Assembly (NCBI GenBank): GCA_031213475.1 | Contig: JARUPZ010000016.1 | Location: 434,001 to 498,000, forward strand | From: Nereocystis luetkeana | Lineage: Eukaryota > Sar > Phaeophyceae > Laminariales > Laminariaceae | Length of the DNA: 64,000 nt | Direction of reading: 5' to 3' | Shown here: in pieces, positions 59,613-64,000 of the stretch | Layout of the letters: each line of letters begins with the position of its first letter | Numbering within the stretch: the stretch's first letter is position 1 | Translations under genes and position numbers: made by a program | Notes under the pieces: generated by a model | Told to the model about the DNA's origin: nothing | What the model saw: the letters and a program-made list of their open reading frames with translations, nothing else | Databases searched by the model: none

Positions 59613-62600
59613 TCCCCTCCCGCCGCCCCAGCCTCGGTCGACGACGCGCTGACAGAAGACCGGGCTGAGCCTGGTCGCCGATGCCCCCACCCCCTCCCTT
59701 CCGCCGCTCCCCCGGCTCCGCCCCCACTTCCACCCCCGTTGGCACCGGCGCCGGAGTTTTGTGACAGCATCGATGCCGCCTCTAACCCTGCCCCCACCGC
59801 AGCTGACCCCGGCTGGCGGCCATCGTATGCGGCATTGCCGTTCGCGAGGACGCTACCAGCGCCGCCACCACCGCCAGTACCACGGCCGCCGCCGACGTGT
59901 TGGCTGTGGCTGTGGGTTCTGCCGCTGCTGCCGCCGCTGTTGATACTGCTGCTGCTGCTGCTGCTGTTGGGGTCACTTTTGTTGTCGAGGCGGGGGGCCA
60001 GTACAGCGAGTCGGTTGGGCAGTAGGCTGGAAGCCAGGGCGGCCGCAGCGGCCGCGGCGGTAGCTACTCCACCTCCTTCGGCTGCCGCTGCCGCTGCCCC
60101 AAAGTTGGACGCCCTGCGCGCCGGCACGGCGTTAGCGTTAAGCTCCAACTGGTGGCGCGCAACGGCGGCAGCAGCCACGGCGGACATTTCCTGCCGCATG
60201 GAGGTTGGGGTGGTGCCGGGTGGCGGTGATGGCGGCGGAGGCCGGTGGGTCGGGGGGGAGGGGGGGGGGGGGGTACTCATTATCATGCATGGCCGTAGTC
60301 GCATGACCATATTCCCTCGCATCCCTGCAATGCCGGGACGGAGCACGTCGGGTTTTTACCGACCAGGCAGGCATTGCTTGCACCAAGCACGAAGCGAAAC
60401 GTGAGATGTTGGGAGAGTCGCATGAAGGGTGAGCTACATCCTACGAAGAACCGCTTTTGAAAGGCGGATTTTCTCGCGTACGGATGACGGCGTCGATAAA
60501 TTTGATTTACTTCCTGATACGGCCACTCTCAGAGACGGCGATGGAGGTACTGTGTAACTGCCTCGTGGGTGCCTTGCCACATAATTACGTGATACGATCA
60601 CCCCTACTGTGCGGAGTCAAGCTTCTTCCCGCACGAAAATGATCTAACTCGACCGCCAGTCGTAGTGAACGCCAAAAAACGAAATAAAGAACGGTACCCT
60701 GGTTGTCTAGCTCACGCAATGAGAGGCGTGCTTTGTAGTGTCATCGCCAACCGACGCCAACCCAACCTATCTAGACACCAGGTACCAGTATATAATATAG
60801 GGTGGGCGGGGGGGGGGGGGGGCGCACTCATTGGTTGCTTGCCTTAGTCATTCGACCAATCACCACACATCCCTTTCGAGACGGAGCACCGTTCCTACTC
60901 CTACTCTTTGTAGAGACACCTTCAACGTTTGGGCGCTCATTACGTTTTTTCCGACTGATACATAAAAATCGCCGTGCTTATCATACTCCCTTCCTGTTTC
61001 GCCGCCTGTGGCCATCATCTATCTCCCTCGATCGCGATTGTTTTCTCGCTACAGTCAAGAAGTACCGCGGTGGCGTACCAAAATTCTCCATTGGGGGGGG
61101 GAGTGGGGGTCAGGGATAGGGGCAGGGTTGGGCTGCAGGGTTAGCGTTTGTCACCTCGACAGCGTGAGTCAACGAGTTCACACACCGGGTACAGAGATGG
61201 GTTACGCATCGAGTACAGTGATGGGTTAGGGCTTGCTACCTCGAAGGCGCGAGCGAACGAGCTTACGTATCCCGTACGGCATCTATACCTTAGGTGAGGG
61301 GTACAGAGGGTACGAGCAAGGATTAGCTAGGTCAGGGAAGGGGATGGGTTCAGGGCGTGTTACCTCGAAGGCGTGGAACGCCAGAGCGCGAAGTGTGGTA
61401 GCGTCTTGGAGCCGCTCCAGCTCCACCAGGACCTCGTGCTTTCTCGCCGACTGACGGCAAGGGCAGCAACGGAGAGATGAAGGGGGTGGAAACACAGAAC
61501 ATCGAGTCGCGTCACGCTGCGTCGCATCATCCACACGCAAGTCTTGCGAAAACAACGAGCACGACAGCGATATATAGGGAAGGGCCAAGACAACAACAAC
61601 AAAAAAAACAGAGGCAAGGAAAAATTCAAAGTTAAAACCCTTCGGAAGGGCAAAAAATTGACGGTGAAAAGGCCACCCAAACAGCAACTACTGCATATAC
61701 TTACCACTGCTGTGATTGGGTGATGATACCGCTACTACTAATAGTTGGTGTCCGAGGTATGATACGATGGTTGAAAGGGATCGTACGACCCTCACTGCTG
61801 GGCGCTCAGGCTGTTCGAAGATGGTCTGACAACAAAAAGGTTGTCACTGGTAAATTAATAGTCGCCACCGAGGGGCGCTCCAAAAATGAGAAAACAAAAA
61901 TAACAGCTATATACGTACATAGCACAAAGCAATAACAGTACCAACGTCAACAGCGACTTGAAAAAAAAAAAAAAAGGATGGCGACGGCGACGGCTACCAT
62001 GCCATGCCGCGGCATGTACATCCCACCGATGGCCAACGCACGCACGCACGCACGCACCTCCGGCACGCTGTCCAAGACGAGGACTCTGACATGCTCTCGC
62101 CACAAGTCGACCACGGACTGACGCGACGGCGAAGGAATGCTCGAGCAAGTGCCAGTTGGTCGCAAAAACGTCAGGCGCACGCAGGCTACGAATGGCAGGT
62201 CCTGCTGCAACATTGACAGCCGGTCGGTGTCGGGGGACGGGGGAAGGCTGCCGGCATTGATTGATTGCGTGCGTGACACAGAGACGAAACCAGGACTGGT
62301 GAGCCGTGGCACCCAAGAAGCCCGCCCATGCCCTCCCTGGCAACCGAGTGAGATTTCCCATCAACACGCGGACCGTGAACAACCGAACGAAACGACACAA
62401 AACCGAACCAAGAAACAAAAACGAACAACGGAAATCGCAGAAAATAAACAGAACCAAGCCGAACCGAAGCAAACACAACAAAACAAAACGCAAACGAACC
62501 CGCCGTCCAGCGCAACAACGAGAACAACCAACACCCCACGAACAAAACCAACCAGAAAATAAACAAACACACAAAGAAAAATAATCAGTCTCCAGACTAA

Positions 62601-63889
62601 ACACAACACAGCCGCCCAAACAACGCCCAAAAACAAAAGAAACAAAGAGAAAACAAACGGAATAACGAAGCCACAAAAAAACGAAAACAAATGATGAAAA
62701 AAATCACCCACCCTCGAAGAGTGGGCCCTCTCGCCGAGCGTGGTAAGCGTTTCCTGCGTCGCCGGCTGCCCATCCACCAGAGTCACGACGTCGCCGTCCC
62801 TCATGCCCGCCGCGAAAAGAGCACGCTCCACCGGCAAAAACGCCTGCGCTCGCACAACCAAAACCACACATCGGACACAATCATACAGAACCCCCAGTAT
62901 TTTATCTAGATCTAACGAGGGAGGTAGATTCCTGAGTCCTTGGGGCTGGGCACCGGCAGTGTTTACCGGCAGTAGTTGGTATCTTACGTACGACCAAGAA
63001 ACATGCCATCTTACACCACGACTCCGCACTAAATGCGCCTCGGCAGCAGAGGTCAGAAGGGACAGACCGCCCTAGGCTGCGATCCAGTAAACTGACCACA
63101 GTGTTAATCGTTGCTGACTTGAGTCAGCCAGTGCCCGGACCTATGATTTCCTGCATATGGTCTGCGAGATCTACGTACCTGGTACATAATATGATATGGG
63201 TGCCGGATGGGGTCCATCTGTATATGGTACGGCTCTTGCGTATATCTTTTCCGGGTGGGATCTGTATTGGTGCAGCTCTTCTTGCACAACATTTGATCAG
63301 TATGGTACAGCTCTTCTTGCACAACATGCTCACCAAGGAAAATATGAGACCTACTGTATACAATCTAGACACTGCTTGTAGTGCATCTTGTTGTGCGCAA
63401 CAAAACCCACACGCAGAGGAGGGAGCTGACTTGTCCCCCAAAAAAAAGAGGAAACGACGGGTGCATCCTCCCGTCCCCGCGTTTCGGGGCCCGCTGGCTG
63501 CACATGCCTGCCTGCTTGTTCGCATGTGATAAAAACTTGCCTCCTGTGACGGGGAGCCAAAGTGTCCAGAACCCTTGATCGACCCAAGAACCACATACCA
63601 GCACCTGGAACGCAGTATCTATCCCCTTGTGTTTGTTAAGAATACGTTGTTCTGACTGCAATGATATTTTCCCTCGTCCATCTAACTATCCGTCGGTCCG
63701 TTGATTCCGTTGGCATCGTACCTGGGGAGCGCAGGGAATCGTGATCTCTCCTCGGCCCTCGTTGGCCTGAAAAAAGGTACTCTTCATGTACATGCCCGCC
63801 AGGGCTTCGACGAGCCGCGACTGCCCAGTCAAGAGCATTAGGGACATCGTCTCGCAGTTCACCCCCATCCGCTCCCTCCGATTGGTCGC
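44805..63889 (-). CDS. Large PWWP-domain protein, N terminus outside the window
   Basis: Exons 5' to 3': 63889-63722, 62843-62712, 62117-62058, 61450-61364, 60190-59531, 58575-58408, 53226-53013, 52642-52290, 50461-50330 and 47969-44805 (stop TGA). All have AG/GT borders, and every junction but one is phase 0; the 53.0/52.6 kb junction splits a codon that restores Ala. The visible part is 1712 aa. The first exon shown opens in phase 0 after an AG, so more coding sequence must lie to the right. A divergent PWWP fold is read across the 53.0 and 52.6 kb exons. PWWP domains bind methylated histone H3 tails and DNA, so a chromatin role is likely. The five exons from 63.9 to 59.5 kb show helical text such as SVVDLWREHVRVLVLDSVPE but no family I can name; they could belong to a separate upstream gene, although phases favour one gene. 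Confidence 0.75.
47995..48530 (-). repeat. Poly(C)-ended repeat (family 2), full-length copy
   Basis: On the plus strand it starts with a G run and GTGTACTC, then GCACGTCGGCTTTTCACCGA and GAAGGGTGAGCTGCATCCTA, and ends near CTCTATATAGACCAGGTATA, 536 bp in all. It lies just upstream of the acceptor of the last PWWP exon. A reversed LINE 3' end follows directly and carries the 48580-49391 MITE. Confidence 0.85.
48580..49391. mobile_element. PIF/Harbinger-like MITE (812 bp) with TGA target duplication
   Basis: The left terminus GGGCCGGTCTTAACGAG and the right terminus read inward GGGCCGGTCTTATCGAG are inverted repeats; similarity continues through A-rich stretches (ACGGAAAAAAAACGAAAT). TGA flanks both sides (48577-48579, 49392-49394). 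Removing the element and one TGA restores the interrupted host repeat (LINE 3' end, minus strand), so the insertion is nested and younger than its host. It has no coding capacity. Confidence 0.88.
50135..50229. repeat. Fold-back MITE, AACCCTTTTAG family, copy B
   Basis: Arms TTAACCCTTTTAGGGCTGCA and its inverted partner ending ACTAAAAGGGTT, with the central CTCAAATTCCACGTAATG shared by the family. Confidence 0.85.
50690..51130 (-). repeat. Truncated family 2 copy followed by LINE 3' end
   Basis: G run, then family 2 text (GCCGGGATGGAGCACGTCGG, 50700-50890). A second G-rich start (GGGGCGTACTCATTTGTTGC) begins a reversed LINE 3' end running to CATCTATCTCCTAGGATAGC at about 51120. Confidence 0.82.
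51715..52260 (+). repeat. Poly(C)-ended repeat (family 2), full-length copy
   Basis: Same family in plus orientation: GGTTGGCAACGACACTGTAA near the start, AACTCATTGAAGCTGTCATC in the middle, and CGTGCATGACATCGACTACA at the C-rich 3' end. It is in the PWWP-gene intron between 50.5 and 52.3 kb. Confidence 0.85.
52290..53226 (-). CDS. Exon pair encoding the divergent PWWP domain
   Basis: Exon 53226-53013 encodes a charged helix (RQIRRAARKGNLPESC, VEAVAEQMEAVVERARGL) and ends with CREGQIVWVRA, the first PWWP strand. Exon 52642-52290 continues with AFVAYLEGEAVEDDECWCPGVV, where WCPG replaces the P-W-W-P core. An Ala/Thr/Gln-rich insertion follows, then ELVVHVLGQSHAEFAVDKDN and LTTFPGYGDN. This matches the usual strand order, in which the last part is a xVxFLG..xxxWV-like strand followed by a turn that closes the aromatic cage. 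The insertion of about 45 residues between strands is unusual. Aromatic cage residues cannot be assigned with certainty. Confidence 0.65.
53280..53600 (-). repeat. G-run headed repeat fragments
   Basis: Short family 2 end (ACTCACGTCATGCATGGACG), G runs at 53325-53346 and 53366-53383, then reversed LINE 3' end fragments (TCATTTGTTGCTCGCTTTTG; CTCATTCGTTGCTTGCC) up to another G run at 53590. Nested insertions at tails are the simplest reading. Confidence 0.75.
53711..53954. mobile_element. 244-bp TIR element
   Basis: Inverted ends GGCTCATTCTTATCGGAGAG and GGGTCATTCTTATCGGAGAG, each followed by a T-rich run. The flanks ATA/TTA are nearly a 3-bp duplication. The interior is A/T-rich and non-coding. 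It lies in an intron of the PWWP gene. Confidence 0.8.
54150..54845. repeat. Family 2 copy (minus) joined to a LINE 3' end (plus)
   Basis: 54150-54690 is a near full-length family 2 copy in minus orientation, starting with a G run and GTACTCGATAGGAGAGATGT. It is followed by mixed G and C runs and then a LINE 3' end in plus orientation (54730-54845, CCGTCTCGAAAGGGGTGCGT to AACGAGTACGCCCC). Confidence 0.82.
54930..55241. repeat. Cluster of fold-back MITEs with a local tandem duplication
   Basis: Two fold-back copies lie end to end (55045-55145 and 55147-55241). Before them, a segment of about 70 bp is present twice (TTGGTGTACTGCAGTGGGGA at 54939 and TTTAGTGTACTGCAGTGGGG at 55010), each followed by CCCTTTTAGGGCAAA. 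This suggests local duplication of one arm. Confidence 0.8.
55598..55707. mobile_element. Palindromic MITE, second copy
   Basis: Termini TACGGGGGACCATAGTTAAT and its complement GGTCCTACTAACTATGGTCC-CCCG, with the same centre (GTTAGTAAAAATGGTTAAAT) as the copy at 40 kb. The centre carries an added TACCAGGTA motif (about 55655) that the 40 kb copy lacks. Confidence 0.85.
56107..56250. repeat. 12-bp minisatellite GCTCACGCTACC
   Basis: Twelve perfect or near-perfect units in a row. The open frames through it are not considered genes. Confidence 0.95.
56515..56610. repeat. Fold-back MITE, AACCCTTTTAG family, copy E
   Basis: Best-preserved arms: AACCCTTTTAGAACTGCAGT and the inverted ACTGCGGTCCTAAAAGGGTT, with the AATTCCAAGAAATATG centre. 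A degenerate relative follows at 56931-57025. Confidence 0.85.
57085..57415. mobile_element. MITE with telomere-like core, copy 2
   Basis: Ends CAATCTGGGAGAGAGGATCT and CAATCTGGGAGAAGGGATCT (inverted). The interior has CTCTAACCCTAACCCTAACC, which looks telomeric but is part of a repeat also present at 19.5 kb. Confidence 0.8.
57436..57540. mobile_element. Palindromic MITE, third copy
   Basis: 105 bp with termini TTACGGGGGACCACAG and CCGTGGTCCCCGGTAA, flanked by TA on both sides (57434-57435, 57541-57542). Its orientation is reversed relative to the 40 kb copy and it is more diverged inside. Confidence 0.85.
57946..58383. mobile_element. 438-bp TIR element next to a PWWP-gene exon
   Basis: Ends AGGGCGTGTCTTAAC and AGGGTGTGTCTTAAC, with similarity continuing inward for about 45 bp (AGAGCATGGGAACG against AGAGCATTGGAACG). 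The right end stops only 24 bp from the donor of exon 58575-58408. No coding sequence was seen. Confidence 0.75.
60262..61050 (-). repeat. Family 2 copy followed by LINE 3' end, both minus
   Basis: 60262-60800 is a full family 2 copy and 60815-61050 a reversed LINE 3' end (CTCATTGGTTGCTTGCCTTA, CCTTTCGAGACGGAGCACCG, TCGCCGCCTGTGGCCATCAT). Each begins with a G run on the plus strand. The pair lies in one PWWP-gene intron. Confidence 0.85.
61110..61363 (-). repeat. Copies of the 61.4 kb exon donor junction
   Basis: TTGCTACCTCGAAGGCGCGA (61228) and TTGTCACCTCGACAGCGTGA (61149) match the true junction TGTTACCTCGAAGGCGTGGA (61358). On the minus strand each reads TTCGAG/GTARCA-like. They are separated by GGGTACAGAGATGGGTTACG-type spacers. 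Confidence 0.82.
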
Positions 63890-64000
63890 CTGTTGTCGCC
63901 ACAGCACCACCAAACAAGAAAGGACCCCCCGCCCAACCGCCCCCCCGCCCGCCCACCCATGACGGAAGCCAAACAATCGGACGAAAAAAAACAAAAGAAT

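Noticed and set aside
61947..62676. 273- and 121-codon minus-strand open frames
   Set aside because: Only the 20-codon exon 62117-62058 inside them has splice sites that fit the phase of the PWWP gene.

Overview
This window is nuclear DNA of a eukaryote with spliceosomal introns. It has GT-AG splice sites (one apparent GC-AG), introns from about 0.1 to several kb, Ala/Gln/Gly-rich low-complexity exons, and many DNA transposons, MITEs, LINE remnants and tRNA-derived repeats. The gene style and repeat load fit a stramenopile, most likely a brown alga of the Ectocarpus type. That assignment is an inference; no marker gene proves it. All gene models were assembled by eye by matching splice sites and reading phase.

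Left (about 2.2-16.7 kb, minus strand): a gene for an RNA-binding protein with three KH domains. Its twelve exons join in consistent phase. A first exon at 31.9-33.2 kb (minus) ends in the right phase to be its 5' end. If so, the gene spans about 31 kb and has a 15 kb intron.

Middle (about 23.1-31.1 kb, minus): an apparently complete hAT-superfamily transposase gene of six exons (851 aa). It lies between two arrays of the same 42-bp tandem repeat and between candidate inverted termini. If the 31.9 kb exon belongs to the KH gene, the transposon sits inside that gene's intron.

Centre-right (33.6-42.6 kb, plus): a five-exon gene for a seven-beta-strand methyltransferase of the METTL13/EEF1AKMT4 family (339 aa), divergent from the 33.2 kb exon across about 390 bp. 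Its fourth and largest intron (36.6-40.9 kb) holds a degraded LINE carrying an inserted tRNA-derived element and a 105-bp MITE.

Right (44.8-63.9 kb and beyond, minus): ten exons of a large gene for a PWWP-domain protein (at least 1712 aa, N terminus outside the window) with a 1054-residue Ala-rich last exon. It converges on the methyltransferase gene.

Three unexplained patterns stand out. A palindromic 9-mer TACCWGGTA occurs about 29 times, always outside coding exons, where about 0.5 is expected. At least five introns of the three host genes carry tandem diverged copies of their own adjacent exon-intron junction. Two dispersed repeat families, one being a LINE 3' end, finish in poly(C) instead of poly(A).
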